From an uncultured Clostridium sp. (GTDB lineage: Bacteria; Bacillota; Clostridia; TANB77; CAG-508): a DNA stretch of 64,000 nt. The stretch lies in assembly GCA_948465565.1 (NCBI GenBank), contig CAOJXR010000001.1, forward strand, positions 372,001 to 436,000, given 5' to 3'. The notes beneath the pieces were generated by a model. The model saw only the letters and a list, made by a program, of their open reading frames with translations, was not told where the DNA came from and did not search any database. The translations under genes were made by a program, and so were the position numbers. This document shows positions 18,491 to 28,213 of this stretch, piece after piece (within the stretch, counting starts at the first letter, position 1; every line of letters begins with the position of its first letter).

Positions 18491-19658
18491 TACCCACACC
18501 ATCCTGTTTTATTAATAAATGCTTCACATTATAAGCAAAAATAAATATATACATAATATATATAAAATTATAAAATTCTGTAAGCATCATTATTAAAAAA
18601 ATAAATAAAAATATTGATATAATCTTAGAATTTTTATCTTCTTTATATATATATAATTCATGACTTGCAATAAATATAATAAATAAGAATGCTATCAAAC
18701 CTATTATTCCTGTCTTATAAATTACTTCCAACATCTCATTATGAGCATGATAACATTTAAATTCACTAGATTTATTATATCTATAATTCGAATATTCTTG
18801 TCCATAACCAATTAATTTCTTTTTCTCAATAAATTTCATTACATCATCCCATATTTGTATTCTATTAGTAAATGATGCACTCTTTTTAAATATTTTATAT
18901 ATTAAATCTTCCCATAATATTTGTATATTAAAACATATTACACCAATATAAACAAAAAAATATGAAACAATATATGTAAAAATATTACAAATTTTAATAT
19001 TAAATACTTTATTTGTAGACATATAAACTCCAACTAGAACAAGTCCAACAATAGCAGTAGTACTATTAACTCTTATTAATGAAATAAGAGACAATATCAA
19101 AAACATATAATCTTTCATTCGTATTTTTTTAAAATACTTATTTGAATATATAAATGAAATTAAATTAGCTGGAAATATATATAATACGTGTAAATTTTTA
19201 AAACCCAATAACCAATTGTCTCTATAATTAGTCACATTAGATCTGTACATTCCTTTTGGAAACATAAATAGTGTAATAAAATTAATTTCAACCACTAATC
19301 GTAAATATAAAGACACTGCAAAAAGAAATTTTTTAGTATCATACCTAATTCCTATATCCATAAATATTGAAAAGGCTAAAACTTCTAGCACTAATTTTAC
19401 ACATTCACTAATTGCACCTTTATTAATAACAGTTGAACCAAACAATATTAATAAAAAGGCACTTATGCAAACAAGTATTTTAGACATTCTCTTTTTTTTA
19501 ATTAACATTATAACATCAAAACATATACATATACCCAACAAAATATTATTAAAAGTATTTACAAATTTGTATCTTGTTAAATATGTAATTTTAAAAAAAG
19601 GCAACATCATAATTATATAAAATAGTACAACCAATTGCTTTTTTCCCATTTTTTTCAT
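18459..19658 (-). CDS. Wzy-like O-antigen/capsule polymerase
   Basis: 399 residues with about 10-12 membrane segments. A long extracytoplasmic loop near residues 260-300 contains IWDDVMKFIEKKKLIGYGQE and CYHAHNEMLEVIYKTGIIG. The H-x-x-H-N-E/G-Y pattern is the usual marker of Wzy/O-antigen ligase proteins. It should polymerise the repeat units outside the membrane. It starts 7 nt after the Stealth gene and overlaps the next GT4 gene. Confidence 0.85.
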   Translation of the reverse strand: MKKMGKKQLVVLFYIIMMLPFFKITYLTRYKFVNTFNNILLGICICFDVIMLIKKKRMSKILVCISAFLLILFGSTVINKGAISECVKLVLEVLAFSIFMDIGIRYDTKKFLFAVSLYLRLVVEINFITLFMFPKGMYRSNVTNYRDNWLLGFKNLHVLYIFPANLISFIYSNKYFKKIRMKDYMFLILSLISLIRVNSTTAIVGLVLVGVYMSTNKVFNIKICNIFTYIVSYFFVYIGVICFNIQILWEDLIYKIFKKSASFTNRIQIWDDVMKFIEKKKLIGYGQEYSNYRYNKSSEFKCYHAHNEMLEVIYKTGIIGLIAFLFIIFIASHELYIYKEDKNSKIISIFLFIFLIMMLTEFYNFIYIMYIFIFAYNVKHLLIKQDGVGNEKKDYVRDL

Positions 19659-19665
19659 ATACTAA

Positions 19666-20667
19666 TTACCTCTCAAAACATGATTTTTCAGGAAATATTT
19701 TATCAAACGCACTATTTATCATGTTCTTTGTTTTTTCAAAGTCATCTATATCATCTGTATCATTTACACAAATCATTTTATATTTCTGTTTAACTATACT
19801 TTCACATACACTATTTATATTTTCATTATTTACATTAAAAACTTTACCAAAATTAACATTTCTTGGATAAAATGTTCCTTTAGCAAGCTGCCAATCTTTT
19901 ATCAAATATTGACTATTATTCTCTGGACTTCTAAATTTGTTTAACGAAGTTTTATCTAACACATCATATTCTTTAGTCCATACTTCGTTCAAGGTACTTT
20001 TTAACATAGAAGTTGGGATATGTGTAAATTTAAAGCCTGAAAAGTTTTTCCATTGCATCAACATAAGAGTCCTTAATACTTCTTTACCATACTTTACATT
20101 TATCCACTTACTTATATTCTCTTTGATTGATGTTGTTTTATCAAAATTTCTATTAATTACTGCCCAATCATTAAACCAAATTTTAGATACTACATTATCA
20201 AAACTAGGAGTAATTATATTTAAAATTGCAGATTCACAAGGCATTCCATTAACAAAAAAATCCTTCTCTTCTACTTTTTTTATTGTAAACATATCATCAT
20301 TAAAATAAATAAAATGTTCTTCTAATTCATTAATTCGATGTAAATTTAATTCAATTGCATTAGAATTAAATGTTGGTAAATATTTCTGAGGCATATAATC
20401 ACTATGCTTAACAAAATTAAGTTTTGAACATTCTAGATTTAACCATTCTGGAATATGTCCACATGTAACCAAATGCACTTTATTGACCCATGGCATAAAC
20501 TTATCAATTCCTCTAAAAACATATTTTAAATTTTCCCAATCTCTATATCTTTTTTCAGAATCATCTACTTTAGAATCAAGTATATTTTCATTTTTCCACT
20601 TTGCTTTCTCTTTTCTCCATTCAACATCATTTGCATCTACCCAAATAATAACAACATCAATTTTCAC
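19666..20667 (-). CDS. Stealth-family capsular phosphotransferase
   Basis: About 333 residues. The conserved Stealth regions are visible: CR1 (IDVVIIWVDANDVEWR), CR2 (RYRDWENLKYVFRGIDKF, then VHLVTCGHIPEWLN and FIYFNDDMF), then CR3/CR4 blocks further on. These enzymes transfer sugar 1-phosphate from a nucleotide sugar, giving phosphodiester-linked capsule. The start is likely GTG 20667 (MKIDVVIIWVD) with GGAG about 11 nt upstream. The longer ATG 20694 start runs far into the preceding gene. It overlaps the GT2 gene by 11 nt. Confidence 0.88.
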   Translation of the reverse strand: MKIDVVIIWVDANDVEWRKEKAKWKNENILDSKVDDSEKRYRDWENLKYVFRGIDKFMPWVNKVHLVTCGHIPEWLNLECSKLNFVKHSDYMPQKYLPTFNSNAIELNLHRINELEEHFIYFNDDMFTIKKVEEKDFFVNGMPCESAILNIITPSFDNVVSKIWFNDWAVINRNFDKTTSIKENISKWINVKYGKEVLRTLMLMQWKNFSGFKFTHIPTSMLKSTLNEVWTKEYDVLDKTSLNKFRSPENNSQYLIKDWQLAKGTFYPRNVNFGKVFNVNNENINSVCESIVKQKYKMICVNDTDDIDDFEKTKNMINSAFDKIFPEKSCFER

Positions 20668-21511
20668 TTTGTTCACTTCTCCTACCATTATCAATTCTTT
20701 GTCTATTCTTTATCAATTTTTGAGGTATCAACCCCACAATTAATGGCTTGAAAATATAAATATACTTTCTAATAGAAGTAATACCTAATTCCTTAAAACC
20801 ATTATATCTCACATGCATTTCATTAAATCTATATTTATATTTCTTTTTTTTCGCTCCAAAAGCATCTTCTCTATAATTTAATAATGGTTCCTGAAAATTA
20901 TACATTTTAACACCTCTTGCAAACATCCTCATAAAGCAATCATAATCCTCAACTCTTAGCGTCTTTGGTAAATCTCTATACCCATTCACCTTTTCATATG
21001 CTTCTTTTCTTGCCAAAACTGTAGGATGTGCAACAGCTACTCTAAACAAAAAGTCTTCCTTCTTGACATATTCTTTATATTCTCTTTTCCCCCATATTCC
21101 ACTACTATCAAACAAATTCATATTAGATCCTACAAGTCCATAGTCACTATGTTTTTGTAAAAAGTCTATCTGTTTCTCAAACCTATCAAAGTGAGATATA
21201 TCATCATCATCCATTCTTGCAATATATTCTCCATCAGCAATTTCTAAACAATGATTCAACGTATATGCTAAACCTTTATTCTCTTTATTCTCAATAAATA
21301 TAACTCTATCATCATTTTTACAAATATTTTTGGCCCATTTTAAGCACTCATTTGTTGAACCATCATTACAAATAATTAACTCAAAATTACTATATGTTTG
21401 ATTTAAAATCGATTCTATGGATTTTCTTAGTATCTCTTCTGAGCGAGAATTATATATTCCCATTATGACTGATATTTTATTTTCTTTCACTATATCTTCC
21501 TCTATTATCAT
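20657..21511 (-). CDS. Family 2 glycosyltransferase
   Basis: 284 residues with a GT-A fold. The N-terminal block is ISVIMGIYNSRSEEILRKSI, followed by IICNDGSTNE and the metal-binding IARMDDDDIS (DxD). GAVAHP-like acceptor-side sequence VAVAHPTVLARKEAY follows. ATG 21511 overlaps the stop of the upstream fusion gene as ATGA, suggesting coupled translation. It probably builds the capsule repeat unit. Confidence 0.9.
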   Translation of the reverse strand: MIIEEDIVKENKISVIMGIYNSRSEEILRKSIESILNQTYSNFELIICNDGSTNECLKWAKNICKNDDRVIFIENKENKGLAYTLNHCLEIADGEYIARMDDDDISHFDRFEKQIDFLQKHSDYGLVGSNMNLFDSSGIWGKREYKEYVKKEDFLFRVAVAHPTVLARKEAYEKVNGYRDLPKTLRVEDYDCFMRMFARGVKMYNFQEPLLNYREDAFGAKKKKYKYRFNEMHVRYNGFKELGITSIRKYIYIFKPLIVGLIPQKLIKNRQRIDNGRRSEQSEN

Positions 21512-23892
21512 TTTTTTAAAATCTTTTTAATTATATTCTTTACTTTTTTGTACATTTTCGTTCTAGCAAGAAAGATCCTTATATTCTTTTCAGCTATGGT
21601 TTTTAAATTAGTTGGAAAATATTTTTTAAATATTTCATTTTCTGGCATACTATTTATATCGGCAAAGAAAGTCTTTCTATTTTCTGGTATTTTAACACTA
21701 TTCAGCATTTCTTTAACACCTGATACGAGTTTCTCTATATCAACTTCTATATAATCAAAATCATCTTTAATTTCTTCAAAAATTTGAATTCCTTTTTTTG
21801 AATTTATCAGCATCCTAGATGAACCCTTATCATCATCAAGATTTTTATCAAAAAGTTCAACATTAAAGCAATCCCATATTGTAAAATCACTTTCATGTTT
21901 TTGTTTTTTAAATGCACATTCATAACATGATGGTCTATCTGATAAATCTCCAAAAAAAGATTTCAAGAAAGGATCTGTATCAACACCTTCACTGTACCTT
22001 TTGTTTTTGCTTTCTATTGTCATCATTGAATATTTAAATCCATATTGTGACTTGTCTCGAAAAAGTATCTTTTGAATTTCTTCATTATCTAATTTAAACT
22101 TTTTTATGTATTCATAATATTTTTTCCAAACTAGTGGAGAAGGTACTGCATGGCACATAAGATCCACAGTAATTAATTTCTCATAATCTTTGTTTAGAAA
22201 ATTTAGTAAACCTTCAATCTGGCATGGCGTCCCACTAAAACATACATATCTCCTATTTTCTAAAAATTCTTTAACCTTTCGAAATGAATTATCCAATTCA
22301 CTTTGCACATATTTCGAACCCCTAAAAATACTCAAGTCATTTTTGTCTTCTATCCACCTATGTATAACTTTAAAATTCTCATCAAAACAAGCTCCAAAAA
22401 CTACTCCATTTTTCTCTAACACATATTGTGCTATAGACGTAAAAACCCCTCCAGATGTACTATCTTCTCGAATTTTATTATCCTTATTATTCAATACATA
22501 TGCTTTTTGATTCATGTTAGTTTCATTTTTATTAATTATTGGACAAACTTGTTTACACTTACCACATTTAACACACTTTTGTTTATCCACCTTTGGATAT
22601 TTAAATCCTTCTTCATCTATTTCCATTGTAATTGCATTCACTGGGCAAATACTCATACAAGCCGTGCAGCCACAGCACTCTGCCTTATTCTCTATATTCA
22701 CAAAAGGAACATCTTTACTACTTTTCCATGAAATTGATTCTAAAAGCCATTGCTTTGATTCCTCTCTATATTTCTGCATATTTCTGTTTACTATTTCATA
22801 ATCAATTTTATATTTCAATACTTCTTTAAGATTTTCTGTCCCCATAAGTATTCTCTCTGAACTAATTCCAGCAATTTTAAGCAATGAATCTAACCTTGAA
22901 TTTGTTGAAACCTTGCTTTTATTACTATATCTTCTAAAATTAAAAAAAGTTTTATTAAATAATATAGAAAATACTGTTCCATGGAATGAATCTGTACAAA
23001 TATATTCTGCATTTTTCACCAAATTAATCCACTCTCTTGGACCAATATCAAATGGTGCATAATCACAAAATGTATCAGAATATTTTACATATTCATCTGC
23101 ATGATTTAAAGAAACAATTTTTAATCCAGTTTCTTTTTTTAAACTTTCTGCAAATTTTCGATGTTCAACATTATTTCCCAAAAAATAACACAAAATATAC
23201 TTTTCATCAAATATTCTGTTATCACTTGCCTCTTTTTCCCATTCTTCTGCTGTTAATAATATTGTTGGATCTGCAACTAACTTTGCTTCTAAACCTGTTA
23301 TTTCTTTAACCAATTTTGCTCCACTCTCTTCTCTAACAGAAAGATAATCAATTCTTTTTAAAAAATTCATATACATTTTATTATACTTCTTTGGAATAGT
23401 AGAAACACCAAAACTTGTTGAATAACTTATTTTATTTATATTATCTGGTACCCAATTTAATGTATAATAATCTGCGACTACATTTACAGGAAGCCACAAC
23501 TGATCACTTCCAACAATAATATCTGTATATTTCTCATCTGCTAAATGCATTAAATCTTGATATGTATCAGATGAACGTGATAAATTAAATTCTTTTCTAA
23601 ACTCTTTATATTTTTTTGTCCTAATATTTATATTTTTTCCCAACTCTTTATTCACTTTTTTATCAAATTTCAATTTTACCATTCCCATTTTTGCTTTGAT
23701 AAAATTAAAATTAAATATCTGTGACAAATAATATTTTAATTTTCCATTTTTAAAATCCTTATTTTGTTCTATATTTATAGTTTCATTTGGTATATTATTA
23801 TTATCTAATACTTTTTTAGTTGCATATGCTTGAAGCATACTTCCATAATTGTTCTTAAAATAACAAGATACAATTCCTACTTTTTTAGACAT
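21508..23892 (-). CDS. Polysaccharide pyruvyl transferase-ferredoxin-FrhB fusion
   Basis: About 794 residues in three parts. Residues 1-380 form a WcaK-like polysaccharide pyruvyl transferase (KVGIVSCYFKNNYGSMLQAY, DIIVGSDQLW, FHGTVFSILF). A two-cluster ferredoxin follows (CCGCTACMSICP and CVKCGKCKQVCP). The rest is a coenzyme F420 hydrogenase beta-subunit-like domain (STSGGVFTSIA, FSGTPCQIEGL, CAFKKQKHESDFTIWDC). I choose ATG 23892 because GGAGAG precedes it. ATG 23913 overlaps the previous stop and is possible. It should add pyruvate ketals to the glycan. The role of the redox half is not established. Confidence 0.85.
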   Translation of the reverse strand: MSKKVGIVSCYFKNNYGSMLQAYATKKVLDNNNIPNETINIEQNKDFKNGKLKYYLSQIFNFNFIKAKMGMVKLKFDKKVNKELGKNINIRTKKYKEFRKEFNLSRSSDTYQDLMHLADEKYTDIIVGSDQLWLPVNVVADYYTLNWVPDNINKISYSTSFGVSTIPKKYNKMYMNFLKRIDYLSVREESGAKLVKEITGLEAKLVADPTILLTAEEWEKEASDNRIFDEKYILCYFLGNNVEHRKFAESLKKETGLKIVSLNHADEYVKYSDTFCDYAPFDIGPREWINLVKNAEYICTDSFHGTVFSILFNKTFFNFRRYSNKSKVSTNSRLDSLLKIAGISSERILMGTENLKEVLKYKIDYEIVNRNMQKYREESKQWLLESISWKSSKDVPFVNIENKAECCGCTACMSICPVNAITMEIDEEGFKYPKVDKQKCVKCGKCKQVCPIINKNETNMNQKAYVLNNKDNKIREDSTSGGVFTSIAQYVLEKNGVVFGACFDENFKVIHRWIEDKNDLSIFRGSKYVQSELDNSFRKVKEFLENRRYVCFSGTPCQIEGLLNFLNKDYEKLITVDLMCHAVPSPLVWKKYYEYIKKFKLDNEEIQKILFRDKSQYGFKYSMMTIESKNKRYSEGVDTDPFLKSFFGDLSDRPSCYECAFKKQKHESDFTIWDCFNVELFDKNLDDDKGSSRMLINSKKGIQIFEEIKDDFDYIEVDIEKLVSGVKEMLNSVKIPENRKTFFADINSMPENEIFKKYFPTNLKTIAEKNIRIFLARTKMYKKVKNIIKKILKK

Positions 23893-23909
23893 ATCAACAC
23901 TCTCCGCAA

Positions 23910-24971
23910 TCATTTATTATATAATTCCATATAATTACTTTTCATTATATCAGTACTATATTTTTCTTTTACATCACTATTAGCTTTATTGACTAAATAG
24001 AATTTAGTATCATTTATATTTTCTACTATTTCCATATAGTTACTTAATTCTCTACAAACATAGCCATTTTCACCATTTCTTATCACATCTCTATTCCCTA
24101 TGCAATCACTTACAACACAAAACTTTTTCATATACATAGCCTCAAGCAAAGAAATAGGTAAACCTTCCCATAAAGATGTAAGCATAAAGATATCATTTTT
24201 ATTCAATTCCTGCAAAACTTCTTTTCTACTTTTCCAACCTGTAACTGTTATATTTTTAGTAGTTAACACATCTCTTAATTCACCATCACCAATCCACATA
24301 AATTGAATATTAGGCAAACTTTCAGCTATTTCATTAAATAACTTCGGATTCTTTTGAAAACCGATTCTTCCAACTGTACAAATTTTCAAATTAGAAAAAT
24401 CAACTTTTTTTTCTTCTAATTGTCCTAATTCCTCTTTTAGCTTATCTATATTTATTCCATTATTTATACAAACTGAATTTTTAGAAAGTTTAAGTGCCTC
24501 CTGATATTCTCCATATGAGCACCCAACAATTGTACACTTTCTAAAACTTGCTACTTTCTCTATCAGCCAATAAAAAACTCTTTTTATTTTAGAAAGATCT
24601 TGCATCAAAAAAGAAAATCCATGAGGGTTATACAACATTTTTATTTTTCTTCCATTATTAGCAAATCTACCAACAAATCCCGCCTTAGACGAATGCAAAT
24701 GGACTATATCTGGCTTTTCTTCTTTAAGTACCTTTTTTATCTCCCAAAAAACCTTTAGATCTTTTATTGGATTAACACTTCTTGTAAAATTTTTTACTTC
24801 AACAAATTTTACTTTATCACTGAAATATTTTTGAAAATTTTCAGGAGTTTGAGGTCTTTTAGCATAAGCAATAACAATCTCATATTCTTCATCTACAGCA
24901 TTTACTAAATCAACCAAAAAAGTAAATACACCGCCACCAAAGGCTTCAACAATATGCAATATTTTTTTCAT
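23910..24971 (-). CDS. Family 4 glycosyltransferase
   Basis: About 353 residues, GT-B fold: MKKILHIVEAFGGGVFTFL at the N-terminus, IVHLHSSKAGFVGRFA, then VGRIGFQKNPKLF and LWEGLPISLLEAM (E-x7-E) in the donor domain. Start is ATG 24971, 6 nt after GGAG; an upstream ATG at 24983 lies within that ribosome site. It is the first glycosyltransferase after the initiating phosphoglycosyltransferase, and so perhaps adds the second sugar. Confidence 0.9.
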   Translation of the reverse strand: MKKILHIVEAFGGGVFTFLVDLVNAVDEEYEIVIAYAKRPQTPENFQKYFSDKVKFVEVKNFTRSVNPIKDLKVFWEIKKVLKEEKPDIVHLHSSKAGFVGRFANNGRKIKMLYNPHGFSFLMQDLSKIKRVFYWLIEKVASFRKCTIVGCSYGEYQEALKLSKNSVCINNGINIDKLKEELGQLEEKKVDFSNLKICTVGRIGFQKNPKLFNEIAESLPNIQFMWIGDGELRDVLTTKNITVTGWKSRKEVLQELNKNDIFMLTSLWEGLPISLLEAMYMKKFCVVSDCIGNRDVIRNGENGYVCRELSNYMEIVENINDTKFYLVNKANSDVKEKYSTDIMKSNYMELYNK

Positions 24972-25063
24972 TAAATTCTCCATTCAAACCATATAAACAT
25001 TTTAATTATAACAAACATGCATATCCTTTTCAACAAATTTTACTAAATAATATAAGAATTTTA

Positions 25064-25095
25064 CAAAAAAAGGAACGTTATGATATTACATTCCT
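25064..25095 (-). terminator. Terminator after the initiating transferase
   Basis: AGGAATGT paired with ACGTTCCT (one wobble) followed by a T7 run on the minus strand. It lies past the sugar transferase gene and before the glycosyltransferase block, so the two groups may be transcribed separately or with attenuation. Confidence 0.65.
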
Positions 25096-25109
25096 CCTTT
25101 ATAAAATTC

Positions 25110-26390
25110 TTACGCTGCTCCCTCACTCTTCAATACCTTCGTAACAGTCTTAACCAAAATCTCTATATCTCTAGTAACACTATTATTTCTATGATACTCC
25201 AAATCAATATTCAATCTATCCTTAAAAGTCGTATCTGACCTACCCTTAATCTGCCACAATCCAGTAACACCTGGTTTATGTTGAATAACTATATTATAAT
25301 AATTCTCCATTTCCTCGACTTCTCTTAATAAATAAGGTCTTGGTCCAACTAAACTCATTTCCCCTTTAAGTACATTTAAAAACTGAGGAAACTCATCTAA
25401 ACTTGTCTTTCTCAAAATTTTTCCTATCTTAGTAACCCTAGGGTCATTCTTCAACTTCTTATATTTTGTATATTCCCTTCTAGCTTCCTTATCATTCTCT
25501 AACAATTCCTTAAGAATATCATCAGCACCAACAACCATAGATCTAAACTTATACATTTTAAAGTGCTTACCATTTTTACCAATTCTCTCTTGTGAATAGA
25601 AAAGTGGACCTCTATCACCAGAAACAAAATTTATAATCGCAACAACCATTGTAAGTGGAATCAATATTGCAATACCAACTATAGCACCACAAATATCTAT
25701 CAATCTCTTAAAAAATCTATTTATTCCCTTTAATATTGACCTTCCGATATCTTTAACAGTGAAATTTAAATAACCTAAAATCTCACCCTTATTTCTAGTA
25801 GGTATAGTTATAACACTTGTAATCAATAATATCTTTAAATCTGTCCATAAATTCTTCTGATAAAAATATCTAATATCATTATCAAGTCTTGATTCAAAAG
25901 ACTTGTCCTTAATCAATGAAATTTGTGAAATACCTGTTATACCAGGTTTCATTTGAATAATTCTATTATAATATGTACCCATTCTTTCTTTATCCTTAAC
26001 CAAATATGGTTGTGGACCAACTATTGTCATTTCCCCTTTAAGCACATTTATTATCTTAGGCATATTGTCTAAAGCAGTTCTTCTCAATCTGTTCGCTGTA
26101 CCATCTTTATTTATACTTCTGAATTTTATCATTTTAAAAACTTGTCCATTTTTTCCAATCGCATCTTCAAAAATAAATATTGATTTATAGTCTTTATCTC
26201 GTAAATATATACATTTTATAATCATACATGCTGGTAAAAGGAATATTAATCCAAACAAAGCTAATATAATATCCGCCATTCTTCTACAAAATCTCTTTAT
26301 GGCTCTTTTTATTTTATTTAGAACTTTACTAAAAAAACCTTCATTCAAAACACTCTCATCAAATGGAATTGCTAAATCAAGATTTTTCAT
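25110..26390 (-). CDS. Tandem-domain initiating sugar transferase (polyprenyl phosphoglycosyltransferase)
   Basis: 426 residues with two consecutive bacterial sugar-transferase domains. The C-terminal copy is canonical: YKFRSM, TSLDEFPQFLNVLKGEMS with the catalytic Asp-Glu pair near 332-333, LVGPRPY and PGVTGLWQI. The N-terminal copy keeps the fold markers (KFRSI, NVLKGEMTIVG, PGITGISQI) but has LDN instead of LDE and PQP instead of PRP, so it is probably inactive. Each copy begins with a hydrophobic hairpin. The active half should load the first sugar phosphate onto undecaprenyl phosphate. Confidence 0.9.
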   Translation of the reverse strand: MKNLDLAIPFDESVLNEGFFSKVLNKIKRAIKRFCRRMADIILALFGLIFLLPACMIIKCIYLRDKDYKSIFIFEDAIGKNGQVFKMIKFRSINKDGTANRLRRTALDNMPKIINVLKGEMTIVGPQPYLVKDKERMGTYYNRIIQMKPGITGISQISLIKDKSFESRLDNDIRYFYQKNLWTDLKILLITSVITIPTRNKGEILGYLNFTVKDIGRSILKGINRFFKRLIDICGAIVGIAILIPLTMVVAIINFVSGDRGPLFYSQERIGKNGKHFKMYKFRSMVVGADDILKELLENDKEARREYTKYKKLKNDPRVTKIGKILRKTSLDEFPQFLNVLKGEMSLVGPRPYLLREVEEMENYYNIVIQHKPGVTGLWQIKGRSDTTFKDRLNIDLEYHRNNSVTRDIEILVKTVTKVLKSEGAA

Positions 26391-26570
26391 TATTGCTCCC
26401 CCTTATCTCTCAAAAATCGACATTTTTATTATACCATTACCATATTATTTTTTCAAGTATATTATGTAAATCTATATGATATTTTTACATTTTTTTATTT
26501 TTCCATTTTATGCCTCTATTATTTAATATTATTTGTTCTATACTATTCCATTTAAATTCTCACGCCATAT

Positions 26571-26605
26571 AAAAAAGAATGCAAAACTGTTTTGCATTCT
26601 TTTTT
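26571..26605 (-). terminator. Strong terminator after the thioredoxin gene
   Basis: Perfect hairpin AAAAAAGAATGCAAAA / TTTTGCATTCTTTTTT with a 3-nt loop, 10 nt past the thioredoxin stop on the minus strand. Confidence 0.92.
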
Positions 26606-26614
26606 ATGCTTCTA

Positions 26615-27053
26615 TTATCTCTCTATCATCGTCTCAATAACCTTCTTTTGAACATATCCAATAACTCTATCCACTTCCTTGCCGTCCTTAATCAAAACAA
26701 GAGTAGGAATAGACATAATTTGATAATCCATAGCAATGCTTTCCTCATTATCAATATTAATCCTAACAACCTTCAAATCCTCATGTTCACTCGCAACCTC
26801 TTCTACAATAGGAGCAAGCATTTTACAAGGACCACACCAATCTGCATAAAAATCCACTAATACCTTCCTGTCTGCTTTCAAAACTTCTTCCTCAAAATTT
26901 TCTCTAGTAACATCTAAAATTTCCATATCACTAACAACTCCCTTCTCTTCACTTTGATCATCTTCATTCTTCTTGTTCAGAATACTACTACTTAGTATAA
27001 TCAACCCGAACAAAAATTAAAACTAAAATAATGGTAAAAATCTTCTCTTTCAT
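26615..27053 (-). pseudogene. Membrane-anchored thioredoxin, one-base frameshift
   Basis: The thioredoxin domain is intact and carries FYADWCGPCKMLAP (CGPC) and the cis-Pro block IMSIPTLVLIKDG. Its N-terminal signal or anchor is in another frame: ATG 27053 gives MKEKIFTIILVLIF and soon stops. Removing one base from the A5 run 27012-27016 joins the two into LVLILFGLIILSSSIL and then the domain, 145 residues in all. It follows ccdA by 12 nt. The anchored form would act outside the membrane and receive electrons from CcdA. A single-base insertion, probably an assembly error, is the only defect. Confidence 0.85.
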
Positions 27054-27065
27054 TCAATCACCTAT

Positions 27066-27702
27066 CTAAAATATTATCATATATAATCCCATAACTACAA
27101 GTATCAAACCAGAAACTCTTTTAACAACATTAAAATGTTTCTTTATAAAACTGAATACATTCTTAAGTCTCTCAATAAGTACAACTGACAAAACAAATGG
27201 TATCCCCAGTCCAATAGAATATACCAACATAAGCAAAATACCCTTAACCATATCATTATGAGTCGCCACCATCAATAATGCTGAACTCAAAAAACTACCT
27301 ATGCAAGGAGTCCAACTAATAGAAAAAACAATTCCAAACATCATTGATTTAACAAAATTCAAATTCTTAACATTAACTTTAATACCACTCGTTTTATTCA
27401 AGAACTTCAATTTCAACAGTTCCATATAATTCAATCCTAATGCAATTATTATACAGCCAAAAGCAATTTTTATATACTTAAGCCATACACTAATCAAACT
27501 TCCGCAAAGTACTTGCAAATATAGAAAGCAGTATAAAAATAATTGTAAAACCAAAAACAAACCCAACTGAATTAATAATTGCTTTTTTAGAATCCTTTTC
27601 ATTTTCTCCAATAAAATATCCAATATAAATTGGAATCATAGGAAGTAAACAAGGAGAAATAAAACTAGCAATCCCCTCTAAAAAAGTAAATAAATATTCC
27701 AT
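27066..27702 (-). pseudogene. ccdA: Cytochrome c biogenesis/thiol transporter CcdA, one-base frameshift
   Basis: Small DsbD-like membrane protein passing electrons from cytoplasmic thioredoxin across the membrane. The first part (from ATG 27702) has FISPCLLPMIPIYIGY with the first conserved Cys. The second part has ISWTPCIGSFLSSAL with the second. They are in different frames. Deleting one base near 27503-27505 gives ASTLGSLISVWL and an uninterrupted 211-residue, six-span protein. The partner thioredoxin gene follows directly and has the same kind of defect. Confidence 0.87.
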
Positions 27703-27784
27703 ACCAACCCCCCTCTAACTTTTTAACAATCATATCATAAATTTCCATTTAGAACAATTTTATTTCTCACATATTTACTAAAAT

Positions 27785-27813
27785 TTGAAAAATCTTAAAA
27801 TTTATTGTATAAT
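27785..27813 (+). promoter_or_regulatory. Promoter of the small membrane protein gene
   Basis: TTGAAA (27785-27790), 17-nt spacer, TATAAT (27808-27813). This is close to the housekeeping consensus, and the ribosome site TTGGAGG lies about 30 nt downstream. Confidence 0.8.
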
Positions 27814-27858
27814 AATTATGTATACCCTTATAAAAAAAATCAATTTGGAGGAATTATC

Positions 27859-28194
27859 ATGTACGACATCACTGGCATTATCAGCCTGATTATCCGGATT
27901 GCAATCCTTGAAATCCCTGTATTCTATGCAGTCCGTTTCATCTGGAAAAACTTCATTGGCACATTAAAGTTCATTTTGGTTTTGGTCCTTTCCCTCTTGG
28001 TGTATGGACTGTTCGTCTTCTTGGGAGTGTTACTTCCCTCAGCAGAAAAGTTCTACTTCTCAACCGAACTCGACAGCATCTCATTGCTCGCACTCAGCAT
28101 GCTTGTTGTCTCGGGAGTTTGTCTCATCCTTGTAATAGTCCTCTGTATCTACCTCCACGTCAGTGGCAAAGGATACGTGGAATATGATGAGTAG
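27859..28194 (+). CDS. Small three-span membrane protein, GC-richer than neighbours
   Basis: 111 residues beginning MYDITGIISLIIRIAILEIP. There are three hydrophobic segments at about 5-22, 32-55 and 74-100, and a short polar C-terminus. The start is ATG 27859, 8 nt after GGAGG; the longer open frame upstream has no ribosome site. I do not recognise the family. It is monocistronic, with its own promoter and a long hairpin after it. Its codon choice (many C/G third positions) is unlike both neighbours: the line 27901-27960 has 25 G/C of 60. Confidence 0.8.
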   Translation: MYDITGIISLIIRIAILEIPVFYAVRFIWKNFIGTLKFILVLVLSLLVYGLFVFLGVLLPSAEKFYFSTELDSISLLALSMLVVSGVCLILVIVLCIYLHVSGKGYVEYDE

Positions 28195-28213
28195 AAGATT
28201 AACGCAAAAATAC

